Shown here: in pieces, positions 25,214 to 34,540 of the stretch | Layout: the number at the start of each line of letters is the position of its first letter | How positions within the stretch are numbered: position 1 is the first letter of the stretch | Assembly: GCA_026393115.1 (NCBI GenBank) | Contig: JAPLAU010000030.1 | Coordinates: forward strand, 1-64,000 | Direction: 5' to 3' | From: Actinomycetota bacterium | Lineage (GTDB): Bacteria > Actinomycetota > Actinomycetes > S36-B12 > CAIYMF01 | Length of the DNA stretch: 64,000 bases | Notes under the pieces: model-generated | What the model saw: only the letters and a program-made list of their open reading frames with translations | What the model was told of the DNA's origin: nothing | Database searches by the model: none | Translations under genes and position numbers: made by a program

Positions 25214-26217
25214 GGCGCGGGGAGGTAGTCGTTGGTGTAGTACGAACCCCAGTCGGGCTCGGTCTTCAGGGGCTCGCCGTTTGCGTCGGTGAGATAGCCA
25301 CCGTCGACGAGCGCCTGGTGACTGTCGATCACCAATTGCGGATCGGCGAATGCTTGTGCATCAGCTGAGATCATGTCCTTGGCAGCATCTACCGGGTGCT
25401 GCGCGGCGAAGGCGTACCCCTTCTGGGTTGCGGCCAAGAATCGCTTGGCCAGATCGCTCTGTGTCTGGAGAAAGTGGCGACTGCTCGCGAGCAGAATCGA
25501 GTACTGGTCGGGAAAGCCATAGTCGGTCAAGGCGAAGAACTTCATGGGCTTACCGGCGGCTTTGGCCTGCACGCCCTCCCACGTGGTGACAGGAATGGTG
25601 AAGTCGGCCGCGCCACCATGAACTGCTGCATAAGCACTGGTGTTCAGGTCGACATTGGTGAAGTCGCCGGTTCCCCCGTCGTTGGTGATGATGGTGCGCA
25701 GTAGCGGAAGTTCGTCGGGCGTGCCGAACCCCGCGTAGACCTTGCCATCGAGGTCTTGAGGGCGGGTGATGTCGGTGCGGTCGGCTGCCACGCCAATCGC
25801 GTGGGTGCCTTTTTGGTCAGGGGCGAACACGGCGACAACGTCTTGGCCGGCGGCGCGCGCGTACGCGACGCCCGCTTGGTAGGTGAAGCCAAAGTCGACC
25901 TTGCCGTTGGCGATCAAGGTTTCCGGGGCGGTGGTCGCGTACGGAACGATCTGTAGTTCGATCCCTTCCGATGCGTAGTAACCCCTCTGTTGCGCGACAT
26001 ACATTCCGGTGTAGTCGGTGTTGGGGCTCGAGCTCAGTGCGACCGTGATGGCTGTGGTGGTGGTAGCGGTGGTTGGCGAGAGCGACGAGGCGCTGCTACT
26101 GGGAACTTCTACGGTCGCTGACGTTCCGGTCGCCGCCGGCGTGGCACTGCCGCACGCGGAAAGTACGGCAGCGGCAATTGTGGTGATGAGCGCGGTGTGG
26201 ATGAGCCGTGACTTCAT
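25210..26217 (-). CDS. ThiY/NMT1-like binding lipoprotein for a thiamine precursor
   Basis: A 335-residue ABC substrate-binding protein of the NMT1/THI5-like group. A lipobox (VLSACGS) at about residue 22 shows a lipoprotein. The body has YVAQQRGYYASEGIELQIVP, GKVDFGFTYQAGVAYARA, and GKVYAGFGTPDELPLLRTI, as in pyrimidine-precursor (HMP/FAMP) binding proteins. A TPP riboswitch lies directly upstream. The permease and ATPase genes (ThiX/ThiZ) that normally accompany it are not found nearby; the next gene encodes a P-loop kinase. It must therefore use transporter parts encoded elsewhere. Confidence 0.85.
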   Translation of the reverse strand: MKSRLIHTALITTIAAAVLSACGSATPAATGTSATVEVPSSSASSLSPTTATTTTAITVALSSSPNTDYTGMYVAQQRGYYASEGIELQIVPYATTAPETLIANGKVDFGFTYQAGVAYARAAGQDVVAVFAPDQKGTHAIGVAADRTDITRPQDLDGKVYAGFGTPDELPLLRTIITNDGGTGDFTNVDLNTSAYAAVHGGAADFTIPVTTWEGVQAKAAGKPMKFFALTDYGFPDQYSILLASSRHFLQTQSDLAKRFLAATQKGYAFAAQHPVDAAKDMISADAQAFADPQLVIDSHQALVDGGYLTDANGEPLKTEPDWGSYYTNDYLPAP

Positions 26218-26221
26218 GACA

Positions 26222-26312
26222 TCCTCCCTACGCCGGCATGACCCGAACAGGTTCGACGGTCGGCGGCACCGTTCAGCCGCCCTCTCAGCCCGGTACTAGC
26301 CCAGACTCCCGT
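26222..26312 (-). ncRNA. TPP riboswitch (THI element)
   Basis: On the minus strand, from 26312 towards 26222, the leader has the conserved blocks of the TPP aptamer in order: CGGGAGTCTGGGC, GGGCTGAGAGGGCGGC, GAACCTGTTCGGGTCATGCC, and GGCGTAGGGAG. The last block merges with the ribosome-binding site (GGGAGG, four bases before the ATG at 26217), so that TPP binding could hide it and block translation. A variable hairpin (GCGGCTGAACGGTGCCGCC) sits between the second and third blocks. Confidence 0.92.
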
Positions 26313-26337
26313 GTTGGTGAAGTTGTGTGCTCGTATC

Positions 26338-28473
26338 TTACGTGGCGACCATGGTGTCGGCATCTCCGAGACCCATGGCAGTAAGTGCCCATGCTGTGAT
26401 CTCCGCCTCATACTCGAGTTCAGCGAAGCGACCTGAAGGACCGCCATGTGCGCCGGCGCCGGTTTCGCATCGGAACAAGATGGTGCGCGCGCTCACCGGA
26501 CTTGCAGGATCGACTCCGACGCCCCGATCGGGGTCGTCATCGCGCAGAGCGGCCACCCACTTAGCGGGTTCACGCACCAGAACGCGTGGATCGTGTACCG
26601 CGCCCGTGACGAGCAGGGGCGGCCGCGATGTCACGGGTGGCCGATTGTCGATGGGCGACCACGAACGCAGCCATTCGTACTCGACGGCGTCACGCGGGTC
26701 GCCCCACTCACGCCACTCTTGTGCGGTCAGCGGCAACGAGGCATCGCACATGGTGGTGATGACATCGACGAACGGAACCTCGGCGATGATGCCAGCCCAT
26801 CGATCGGGACGCCGACTGTAGAGAGCACCCTGAAGTAGCCCGCCCGCGGAGATGCCGCGAGTGACGATGCGCGCACCGTCGACATGTCCGGCCGCGAGGA
26901 AGTCTGCGACCGCCGCCTGATCATCGAACGTGTGGTGTTTGGTACTGAGGTGGCCGTCTTCCCACCAGCCCCTTCCGAGTTCACCGCCACCGCGCGGATG
27001 CCCGACTGCGAACACAACTCCTCGATCAAGGAGTGACGGAAGCGAACGCCACCAGTCGATGCCCCAGTCGGGATCGCACGATACTTCGTACGAGCCGTAG
27101 CCATAGAGCAGTGTGGGTGCCGTGCCGTCGAGTGGTGTTGAGCGGTGGCGCACGGTGATTACAGGTACGACGGTGCCATCGCCGCGGTCAACGAGATGCC
27201 GCTCGCTGACGTAGTCGGAGGGATCGACACCGACGTTGGTGATGCGATGCCGTTCGCGCAATGAACCGTCGGTGAGACTGATGTCGGCGTGTACCGCCGG
27301 GGTGATGAAGGATTCCTCCACCACCGTGACGTAGTCGACGGCATAGTCGTCGTTGCGCCCCAAAGACACCATGCCGCCGGCCTCATGGGGCACGACATCG
27401 AGCGAGGTTCCGTCGCGACGCACGATGCGCAGGCAGGCAACACCGTCGCGGCGCAGGTTCACCACGTGGCCGAGTGCGAAAGCATCAACGTCGAGAATTC
27501 GCTCGGTCGGGTCTTCGTCGACGACGGGTGCCCATTCCGAGGGGGAGTCGTCGTCCGCCCACGCAATGCGGAATTCGACTGCATTGAGATTGGTGACGAC
27601 GTAGAAACCATCGCTGCCGTTGGGGCCGTGCCCGGGTGCATGTTCAAGCGAGTACTCAACACCATCGGCGCGCGGTCGCACCATCACGGGGCCTGCATTG
27701 GGGTCGTGAAGCGACACGAGGTGTTGCTCGACAGTGTCGCGCGCGAGCAGTGTGATGACTGCCCACGCGCCCGAGCGGCTCGCGTGCAGCATGATTTCGT
27801 ATCGGTCATCGGGCTCGTCGAGTAGCAGCGTGTCGTCAGCGGCGTCAGTTCCGAGTTGGTGACGCCACACCTGATGGGGGCGATAGGCCTCGTCGTGCAC
27901 CACGTAGAGAAACGCACGAGAGTCTGCAGTCCAGGCGCCGCCGTAGTACGTGCGAGGAATGACATCGGCGAGGTCGGCGCCGCTGGTGAGGTCTCGGAAC
28001 CGCAGTTCGTACACCTCGTTGCCGTCGAGATCGAGTGACCATGCCAGGAGATCGCCGTTCGGACTGACCTCAATCTGGCCAGCCCGCAGGTAGCCAGTGC
28101 CTCCCTCATCGTGCACCCGCTGAAGGTCAAGCAGCACAGTGTCGTCGGAACTGGCGGCGGCGATTGGGCGACGCGTGAGCGTGGGGTATTCGTTTCCGGG
28201 CGCGGTGTCGCTCACGTATTGCCAGCCACCCGACTCCCACGGCGCCGAACGCTCGCGCGCGGGCACTCGACCGGTCATTTCAGCGGCCAACCGGGTACGA
28301 AGTGGGGAGAGGTCGGCGGTGCGAGAGTCGTAGAAGTCGCGCTCTGCGGCGAGGAGGGCGGCTACCTCAGGCTCAAAGGGGTCGGTGATCCATCCGTAGG
28401 GGTCGGTTCGGGTATGGCCGTGCTGTGTGTGCGTGAGTTCGCTACGGCGCGCTACGGGAGGAGTGAGGTTCAT
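26338..28473 (-). CDS. Prolyl oligopeptidase-family (oligopeptidase B) serine peptidase
   Basis: A 711-residue S9A-type peptidase. The N-terminus opens with HGHTRTDPYGWITDP, the start of oligopeptidase B (family TDxYGW/LRD). The beta-propeller follows, to about 430. The catalytic alpha/beta-hydrolase domain holds the Ser in ITRGISAGG-type VTRGISAGGLLQGAL, the Asp in TGAVHDPRV and the His in GAGAHGGPSGR. It should cut peptides after basic residues in the cytoplasm. It lies 25 bases upstream of the TPP riboswitch on the same strand, with no sign of shared function. Confidence 0.92.
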   Translation of the reverse strand: MNLTPPVARRSELTHTQHGHTRTDPYGWITDPFEPEVAALLAAERDFYDSRTADLSPLRTRLAAEMTGRVPARERSAPWESGGWQYVSDTAPGNEYPTLTRRPIAAASSDDTVLLDLQRVHDEGGTGYLRAGQIEVSPNGDLLAWSLDLDGNEVYELRFRDLTSGADLADVIPRTYYGGAWTADSRAFLYVVHDEAYRPHQVWRHQLGTDAADDTLLLDEPDDRYEIMLHASRSGAWAVITLLARDTVEQHLVSLHDPNAGPVMVRPRADGVEYSLEHAPGHGPNGSDGFYVVTNLNAVEFRIAWADDDSPSEWAPVVDEDPTERILDVDAFALGHVVNLRRDGVACLRIVRRDGTSLDVVPHEAGGMVSLGRNDDYAVDYVTVVEESFITPAVHADISLTDGSLRERHRITNVGVDPSDYVSERHLVDRGDGTVVPVITVRHRSTPLDGTAPTLLYGYGSYEVSCDPDWGIDWWRSLPSLLDRGVVFAVGHPRGGGELGRGWWEDGHLSTKHHTFDDQAAVADFLAAGHVDGARIVTRGISAGGLLQGALYSRRPDRWAGIIAEVPFVDVITTMCDASLPLTAQEWREWGDPRDAVEYEWLRSWSPIDNRPPVTSRPPLLVTGAVHDPRVLVREPAKWVAALRDDDPDRGVGVDPASPVSARTILFRCETGAGAHGGPSGRFAELEYEAEITAWALTAMGLGDADTMVAT

Positions 28474-28595
28474 AGGTTGACGCTAGCGCTCAAGTTGGGC
28501 ACGACTACATCACGATGCCCACATCAGGAGGTACTGCGGTGTTACTGTGACCAAAATCCTGATTGACCGGCCAGGAACTGCGAGAGGACCACCTC

Positions 28596-30473
28596 ATGTC
28601 CGTCCGTTTACCCCGGATCATGTCGCTCATAGTTGGTGCTGCGGTCGTTTCGGCCGGCCTCATTGCCGGCGCTGCACAGGCCGACACCGCCTCACCCTCG
28701 CCGGCCGCTTCGGCTGACGCGAAGGCAACCCTCACGGTCGGTATTACTCAGGACATCGACTCAGCGAACCCGTTCACCGGCATTGTGGCCTCGGCGTATG
28801 AGATCTACCAGATGCAATACCCGACGCTCACCAATTACTCGGCGCAAGATTTCTCGATCGTGCCTGGACTTGCCGATTCGTGGCAGGAGTCGGCTGACCA
28901 CTTGACTTGGACCTACAAGATTCACTCAGGGTTGAAGTGGAGTGACGGCGAGCCGATGACGGCGAAGGACGCCGCCTACACCTTCAACCGCATCATCAAT
29001 GGCGAGTACGAGCAGACCAACTATGGCAACTACGTTGCCAACATCACCAAGGCAGTGGCCACCGACGACACCACCTTGGTGCTCTCGGTCAAAGCGGCTA
29101 ACCCGATCATGACCCACCTTTCGATCTACATCCTTCCCGAGCACATCTGGTCGAAGGTCAGCGAAGCGCAGGTCAAGACGTACAAGAACGAACCGGTCGA
29201 CGGTCAGCCTGTGGTGGGTGGCGGACCTTTCGTCATGGCCGAGCGTCGCGTTGGCCAGTTCATTCGGATGACGGCGAACCCGAACTACGCGGGCGGCCCC
29301 ACCCCGATTCGTGAGGTGGTGTTCCGGGTCTTCCAAAACCAGGACGCGATGGGTCAGGCGCTCAAGAAGGGCGAGATCGATTTCGCCGATGGCATTGAAG
29401 CCAATGTCGCCAAATCTCTGGAAGGCATTCCTGGCATCACGACCGTGAACGCCACGTACTCGGGCTTCAACGAGGTTGCTTTCAACACTGGCGCAGCACT
29501 GTCCGATGGTAAGCCGATTGGTGACGGCAACCCGGTTCTCAAGGACCTCAAGTTCCGGCAAGCCTTGTCGTGGGCAATCGATCGGCAAACACTGGCCGAC
29601 AAGGTGTACGGCGGTGCTGCCACTCCGGGCAGCACGATCATCCCTGGCATGTACCCGGCGTATCACCTCACGCCAGCCACGCCGTACACATTCGATCCGG
29701 AGAAGGCCAAGTCGCTGCTCGAAGCTGCGGGTTACAAGGCCGGGTCTGATGGAGTGCGCACCGGGCCCGATGGCAAGCCAATCGAATTGCGACTCTTTGG
29801 TCGCACCAACAGTGCGAATTCCAAGCAGGTCGTGCAGTTCGTCAAGGGCTGGTTCGATGCAGTCGGAATTCCAACCACAGTGACGATGAAGAGCGAAGAC
29901 GCCCTCACCGAAATCATCGGCCAAGGAACGTACGACATGTTCGAGTGGGGCTGGGTTGTCGAGCCCGACCCTGACTATCAGGTGTCGACATTCACCTGTG
30001 GTCAGCGCTCGTACGAAGATGCGGGCTCAGTGTTGGCGGGATTGTCGGACTCGTTCTACTGTGATCCCGCGTACGACAAGCTCTATGCGGCTCAAGGCAG
30101 TGAGACCGATCAAACCAAGCGCTCGGACATCGTCAAGCAAATGCAGCAGATGGTGTACGACGCTGCGCCGTACATCGTCACGGTGTACTACAACAACCTT
30201 GAGGCCTACCGCAGCGACCGCTTCACCGGTTTCGTGCCGCAGCCGAGCCCGAGCGGCTCATTGCTCTTCCAGTACGGCGTCTGGTCGTACGTCAACGCCA
30301 AACCAGTGTCGAGTGCGGGCGAAGGAACCCAGCCTGCTGACGGCTCATCGGGAAGTTCGCCGGGCTGGGTGATTCCGGCCGGTGTTCTCGTGGTGCTGAT
30401 TGTGCTCGCCGGACTCGTTGGCTGGCTACTCAAGCGGGGGCGTGGTGGCGAGGCGGCCGATGATCGGGAGTAG
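28596..30473 (+). CDS. Family 5 ABC binding protein, C-terminally anchored (copy 1)
   Basis: A 625-residue peptide/opine/amine-type binding protein (SBP_bac_5). Signal peptide at 5-30 with no lipobox Cys (ends AAQADTASP). Family motifs: VGITQDIDSANPF, LADSWQESADHLTWTYKIHS, WSDGEPMTAKDAAYTFNRI, and a late FEWGWVVEPDPDYQ. After the ligand domain, an SSG-rich linker leads to a C-terminal membrane span (WVIPAGVLVVLIVLAGLVGWLL) ending KRGRG, so the protein is held by a C-terminal anchor rather than by a lipid. The start at 28596 (MSVRLPRI) follows GAGAGG. It opens the transporter operon. The paralogue at 34541 is highly similar throughout. Confidence 0.88.
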   Translation: MSVRLPRIMSLIVGAAVVSAGLIAGAAQADTASPSPAASADAKATLTVGITQDIDSANPFTGIVASAYEIYQMQYPTLTNYSAQDFSIVPGLADSWQESADHLTWTYKIHSGLKWSDGEPMTAKDAAYTFNRIINGEYEQTNYGNYVANITKAVATDDTTLVLSVKAANPIMTHLSIYILPEHIWSKVSEAQVKTYKNEPVDGQPVVGGGPFVMAERRVGQFIRMTANPNYAGGPTPIREVVFRVFQNQDAMGQALKKGEIDFADGIEANVAKSLEGIPGITTVNATYSGFNEVAFNTGAALSDGKPIGDGNPVLKDLKFRQALSWAIDRQTLADKVYGGAATPGSTIIPGMYPAYHLTPATPYTFDPEKAKSLLEAAGYKAGSDGVRTGPDGKPIELRLFGRTNSANSKQVVQFVKGWFDAVGIPTTVTMKSEDALTEIIGQGTYDMFEWGWVVEPDPDYQVSTFTCGQRSYEDAGSVLAGLSDSFYCDPAYDKLYAAQGSETDQTKRSDIVKQMQQMVYDAAPYIVTVYYNNLEAYRSDRFTGFVPQPSPSGSLLFQYGVWSYVNAKPVSSAGEGTQPADGSSGSSPGWVIPAGVLVVLIVLAGLVGWLLKRGRGGEAADDRE

Positions 30474-30476
30474 CCC

Positions 30477-31520
30477 GTGGCACTAATGCCCGAGGCGGGT
30501 CTGGATATCACCGCTCCCGAAACGTCACCCGCGAGCGGTTCGTGGGCATCACCGGGAGTTCGCTATGTGGTACGGCGCATTCTGGCCGCTGTTGCCACGC
30601 TCATCTTCGTTGTCTTGTTCAACTTCTTCCTCTTCCGCATGCTGCCAGGTGATCCGGTCAAGTTGTACACGCGTGGTCGCAACGTTGACCCCGAACAGGT
30701 GCGCAAGTTGACGGCTGCTCTCAACCGCCCACTCGGTCAGCAATTCCTCGACTACATTCGCAATCCCTTCGCCGCCAACGTCGACTCGGTCAAGTACAGC
30801 CAGCCGGTGTGGTCGGTTATCGGTGAACGTGTGTGGCCCACGCTGCTGCTCGTTGGCGTGGCGACACTGATCGCCACCGTGGTGGGCGTGTGGCTGGGCA
30901 TTCGTAGTGCATGGAATCGCGGTGAGCGTTTCGATCGCATCTCGACCAACACCACGTTGGTGCTCTACTCGATGCCGGAATTCTGGCTCGGCATGATCTT
31001 GCTCATCGTTCTCGGCGTGGGGGTGTTCGGTCTGCCGGGACTGTTCCCCACCGGAGGACTGTCTACTCCTGGTGTTGACACCAGTAGTCTGCGCGGATGG
31101 CTTGATGTGGCGTGGCACCTGTTCTTACCTGTCACGACGTTGGCGATCGTCTATCTCGCTGAGTATTCACTCGTCATGCGCGCATCGCTGATCGATGAGA
31201 TGGGTCAGGACTACCTGCAGACCGCCCGCGCGAAGGGGCTGATGGACAAACTTGTTCGTCGCCGTCACGCGGTTCCTAATGCGCTGCTGCCCACGATGAC
31301 GCTGATCTTCCTCAACCTCGGATTCGTGGTGGGCGGCGCCATCACCATCGAATACGTGTTCTCCATCCCCGGGCTTGGTGGGTTGACCGTTGACGCACTG
31401 TCTGGCCCCGATGTTCCGCTGCTGCAAGCGCTCTTCCTGTTGTTCTCGGCAGCGGTGATTCTGGCCAACCTGATCGCTGACCTGCTCTACGCACGACTTG
31501 ATCCGCGGGTACGTACATGA
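30477..31520 (+). CDS. Dipeptide-type ABC permease (DppB-like)
   Basis: A 347-residue permease with about six spans. The N-terminus carries VVRRILAAVATLIFVVLFNF and FRMLPGDPVKLY, typical of DppB/OppB. The EAA loop lies near YLQTARAKGLMDKLVRRRHA (ATPase contact). GTG start at 30477, three bases after the binding-protein stop; ATG 30486 is also possible. It overlaps the next gene by ATGA. Confidence 0.9.
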   Translation: MALMPEAGLDITAPETSPASGSWASPGVRYVVRRILAAVATLIFVVLFNFFLFRMLPGDPVKLYTRGRNVDPEQVRKLTAALNRPLGQQFLDYIRNPFAANVDSVKYSQPVWSVIGERVWPTLLLVGVATLIATVVGVWLGIRSAWNRGERFDRISTNTTLVLYSMPEFWLGMILLIVLGVGVFGLPGLFPTGGLSTPGVDTSSLRGWLDVAWHLFLPVTTLAIVYLAEYSLVMRASLIDEMGQDYLQTARAKGLMDKLVRRRHAVPNALLPTMTLIFLNLGFVVGGAITIEYVFSIPGLGGLTVDALSGPDVPLLQALFLLFSAAVILANLIADLLYARLDPRVRT

Positions 31521-32446
31521 CAACGACAGTGCCAACGCCAACGCCAACACCGATCTCGGCGTCACCGAAGTCGATTGCCCGCGCACGACGAAAAGCCTCG
31601 CGCAGGGCATTCGCCAAGCAGTTCGCACGAAGTCGCTCGGGGATGCTGGGCTTGATTGTGCTCATCGTGTTTGCGCTGCTGGCGATCTTCGCGCCACTGC
31701 TCTTTCCCGCAACGATGCTCGACGTCACCAAAGCCACGGGGATGCCCTACGAGCCGCCCTCACTGGAGTTTCCGCTCGGCACTGACGTCAGCGGGCGTAG
31801 CGTCTTGGCGCTGGTGGTGTGGGGTGCGCGCGTATCTCTGGTCGTCGGCCTCGCGGCCACCGTGTTGTCGATGGCAATCGGAACCAGTGTCGGAATCGTG
31901 TCAGGTCACTATCGGGGTTTCCTGGGCGGAACCCTCGATCGATTCACCGACTGGTTCTTGGTGATTCCCTTTCTCCCCCTTGCCATCGTGCTCGCCACGG
32001 TGCTGGGCGCGTCGATGCTCAACATCATCATCGTCATCGGCGTGACGTCATGGCCGGGGACTGCGCGCTTGATTCGGGCGCAGACACTGTCGGTCGGTGC
32101 GCGGCCGTACCTTGAACGTTCGCGTGCGCTCGGCGCTGGAAACGTGCATCAGATGGTGCGCCACGTTCTGCCCAATGTGATGCCATTGGTGCTGGCCAAC
32201 ACCACGCTTGCTGTGTCGATCTCCATCCTTTCGGAGACCACGTTGTCGTTCCTTGGCTTGGGTGACCCCACCGCGGTGTCGTGGGGTTCGATTCTGGAAG
32301 AAGCGTTCGCGTCGGGCGCGGTGTCACAGGGGGCGTGGTGGTACATCGTGCCGCCGGGCTTGTGTGTGGTGCTGGTGGTGTTGTCGTTCAATCTCATGGG
32401 TCGCTCGGTGGAAGAGATCCTCGACCCACGGAAGGGTGCCACCTGA
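31517..32446 (+). CDS. Dipeptide-type ABC permease (DppC-like)
   Basis: A 309-residue permease. After a basic N-terminus there is a span GMLGLIVLIVFALLAIFAPLL, then GTDVSGRSVLALVVWGARVS (the DppC 'GTDxxGRD' motif, here GR-S), and the EAA loop ARPYLERSRALGAGNVHQMV. Its last base pair overlaps the next start (TGATG). It pairs with the DppB-like protein to form the channel. Confidence 0.9.
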   Translation: MTTTVPTPTPTPISASPKSIARARRKASRRAFAKQFARSRSGMLGLIVLIVFALLAIFAPLLFPATMLDVTKATGMPYEPPSLEFPLGTDVSGRSVLALVVWGARVSLVVGLAATVLSMAIGTSVGIVSGHYRGFLGGTLDRFTDWFLVIPFLPLAIVLATVLGASMLNIIIVIGVTSWPGTARLIRAQTLSVGARPYLERSRALGAGNVHQMVRHVLPNVMPLVLANTTLAVSISILSETTLSFLGLGDPTAVSWGSILEEAFASGAVSQGAWWYIVPPGLCVVLVVLSFNLMGRSVEEILDPRKGAT

Positions 32447-33435
32447 TGTCGCTGCTTGAGTTCGACGATGTGTCGGTCACGTATCGATCGGGTGGCGCTG
32501 ATGTTCCGGCAGTGCGTGGTGTGTCGCTGACTATCGAAGCAGGTCAATCGATAGGTATCGCAGGCGAGAGTGGCTGTGGCAAGACCACTCTCACCGGCAC
32601 CGTGCTGCGGTTGCTGCCTAAGTCGACGAAGGTCACCGGGCGAGTGCTCCTCGACGGCGAAGACGTTCTCACGATGTCGTGGGGCAAGGTGCGCGCGGTT
32701 CGCTGGGCGCAGGCTGCAGTGGTGTTCCAAGGTGCGATGCACGCGCTGAACCCCGTGCAGCGTGTGGGCGATCAGATTGCTGAACCCATCACGTTACACA
32801 GCCCCAAGACCTCAGAGAAGGCAGCACAGCAACGGGTGGGGGAGTTGCTTGAGCAGGTCGGACTTCCGGCGTCGCGTGCTGCCAGTTACCCGCATCAGTT
32901 GTCGGGGGGTCAGAAGCAGCGCGTGATGATTGCGATGGCTCTGGCCTGTTCGCCCAAGTTGCTGATCGCCGACGAGCCGACGACCGCGCTCGATGTGATG
33001 GTGCAGGCCCAGGTTCTCGATCTACTGGCTGGATTGGTGCGCGATCTCGGACTCGGCATGGTGTTCATTAGTCATGACCTATCGGTACTCGCGTCGAGTT
33101 GTGATCGCGTCGCCGTGATGTATGCCGGCGAAATCGTTGAGGAACGACCGGCTGCAGCACTCTTCGATCACCCGCGCCACCCCTACACGGCCGCGCTCGC
33201 CGGTGCATTCCCGAAGGTGGGCGACCCTCGATTTCGGTATTCACCCGCGGGACTTCCTGGCGACCCGCCCTTCCCGGGTGAACTGCCTTCAGGTTGCCCC
33301 TTTCACCCTCGCTGCGCGGTCGCCATCGACCGTTGTTCGAGCGAGGTGCCGCCACTTCAGGTCGTCGACGACGGGCGCGTTGCGTGCCTGCGCTCGGGCG
33401 AGCACCTCGAATTACTCGGGGGAGGCGCAGCATGA
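32446..33435 (+). CDS. Dipeptide-type ABC ATPase (DppD-like)
   Basis: A 329-residue ATPase. Walker A GESGCGKTT, Q-loop VFQGAMHALNPV, signature LSGGQKQRV, Walker B LLIADEPTTALD, and switch His FISHDLSVL. The C-terminus has the oligopeptide-type tail with a CPFHPRC Fe-S-like cluster motif. ATG 32446 fits the fold; the longer frame upstream is in the wrong reading. It overlaps its partner by ATGA. Confidence 0.92.
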   Translation: MSLLEFDDVSVTYRSGGADVPAVRGVSLTIEAGQSIGIAGESGCGKTTLTGTVLRLLPKSTKVTGRVLLDGEDVLTMSWGKVRAVRWAQAAVVFQGAMHALNPVQRVGDQIAEPITLHSPKTSEKAAQQRVGELLEQVGLPASRAASYPHQLSGGQKQRVMIAMALACSPKLLIADEPTTALDVMVQAQVLDLLAGLVRDLGLGMVFISHDLSVLASSCDRVAVMYAGEIVEERPAAALFDHPRHPYTAALAGAFPKVGDPRFRYSPAGLPGDPPFPGELPSGCPFHPRCAVAIDRCSSEVPPLQVVDDGRVACLRSGEHLELLGGGAA

Positions 33436-34418
33436 CCGAGCGCACGCCCGTACTTGAGGCACGCAATCTGCAGGTGACGTTCACCGGTCGCGGATCACGT
33501 GGAGTTGCCCGTGCTGTCGATGGGGTTCAACTCGCTCTTCACCGCGGCGAGATTGTTGCTCTCGTGGGCGAGAGCGGCTGCGGCAAGACCACGCTCGCGC
33601 GCACGTTACTCGGTCTCGAGCGGCCCTCGGCGGGTGAAGTGCTGGTCGATGGTCAACCGTTGTCGTACTCGTCGCGCGATCTGACGGCCTACCGCAAACG
33701 AGTTCAGCTCGTACTTCAAGACCCGACGGGCGCGCTCAATCCGCGGCACTCGGTGTACGAGGCCGTGGCCGAGGGATTGCGTATTCATGGGTCGGAGGTC
33801 GACGAGGGTGTGGCGGTCGCCGATGCGTTGTCACGCGCCGGACTGCGTCCACCCGAGCGGTTCTTCCTGCGCTACCCGCATGAACTGTCAGGTGGGCAGC
33901 GTCAGCGAGTCGTGATCGCAGGTGCTCTGGTGTTGAACCCCGACGTGATCGTGGCCGATGAACCGGTGTCGAGTCTGGATGCGTCGGTGCGCGGTGAGAT
34001 TCTCGCGCTGCTTCTGCGTTTGCGCGAGGAACTCGGATTGTCGTTGCTCGTGGTCACACACGACCTTGGGTTGGCGTGGAATATCGCAGACCGCGTGGCC
34101 GTGATGTACCTAGGTCGCATCGTCGAAGAGGGCCCGACCGAAGAAATACTGAGGTCGCCGCGGCATCCCTACACGCGTGCCTTGCTCTCCGTGGTACCCG
34201 AAATGGAGGGCATGGACGAGGTTGTCCTCACGGGCGAACCTCCCGACTCGACGCGCATTCCATCGGGTTGTCGTTTCCACCCTCGATGCCCGGTGGTGGT
34301 TTCGGGCGAGGCTGAGCGACTCGGGATCGTTGAGGCGTGCAGGGGAACGGCGCTGCCGGTGCTTGAGGTGTCTGCAGGGCACCATGTGGCGTGCCACTTG
34401 CCCCCCGACTCCAACTGA
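33432..34418 (+). CDS. Dipeptide-type ABC ATPase (DppF-like)
   Basis: A 328-residue ATPase, partner of the preceding one. Walker A GESGCGKTT, VLQDPTGALNPR, LSGGQRQRV, VIVADEPVSSLD, and VVTHDLGLA. The C-terminal tail has CRFHPRCPVV. The last five genes before it overlap or abut, so the transporter is made as a unit. Confidence 0.92.
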   Translation: MTERTPVLEARNLQVTFTGRGSRGVARAVDGVQLALHRGEIVALVGESGCGKTTLARTLLGLERPSAGEVLVDGQPLSYSSRDLTAYRKRVQLVLQDPTGALNPRHSVYEAVAEGLRIHGSEVDEGVAVADALSRAGLRPPERFFLRYPHELSGGQRQRVVIAGALVLNPDVIVADEPVSSLDASVRGEILALLLRLREELGLSLLVVTHDLGLAWNIADRVAVMYLGRIVEEGPTEEILRSPRHPYTRALLSVVPEMEGMDEVVLTGEPPDSTRIPSGCRFHPRCPVVVSGEAERLGIVEACRGTALPVLEVSAGHHVACHLPPDSN

Positions 34419-34540
34419 GCGGCCATTCAGCGTGTTTACCCTCAGCCATGAATAACGGTGGCGAGGCGTGGTAGGAAAGGGTCACGTGTGGCCGGGGGAA
34501 TCGGCGATTGACAGTGCACTTTCACCATTGGGAGGACCCC

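Noticed and set aside
26241-26265. tRNA-like TTCGA motif near 26250
   Set aside because: It belongs to the TPP riboswitch; the conserved THI blocks around it are in the right order and no acceptor stem exists.
28926-29924. Long minus-strand frame opposite the first binding protein
   Set aside because: It is the shadow of the highly biased codons on the other strand, with no ribosome site and no recognisable protein.
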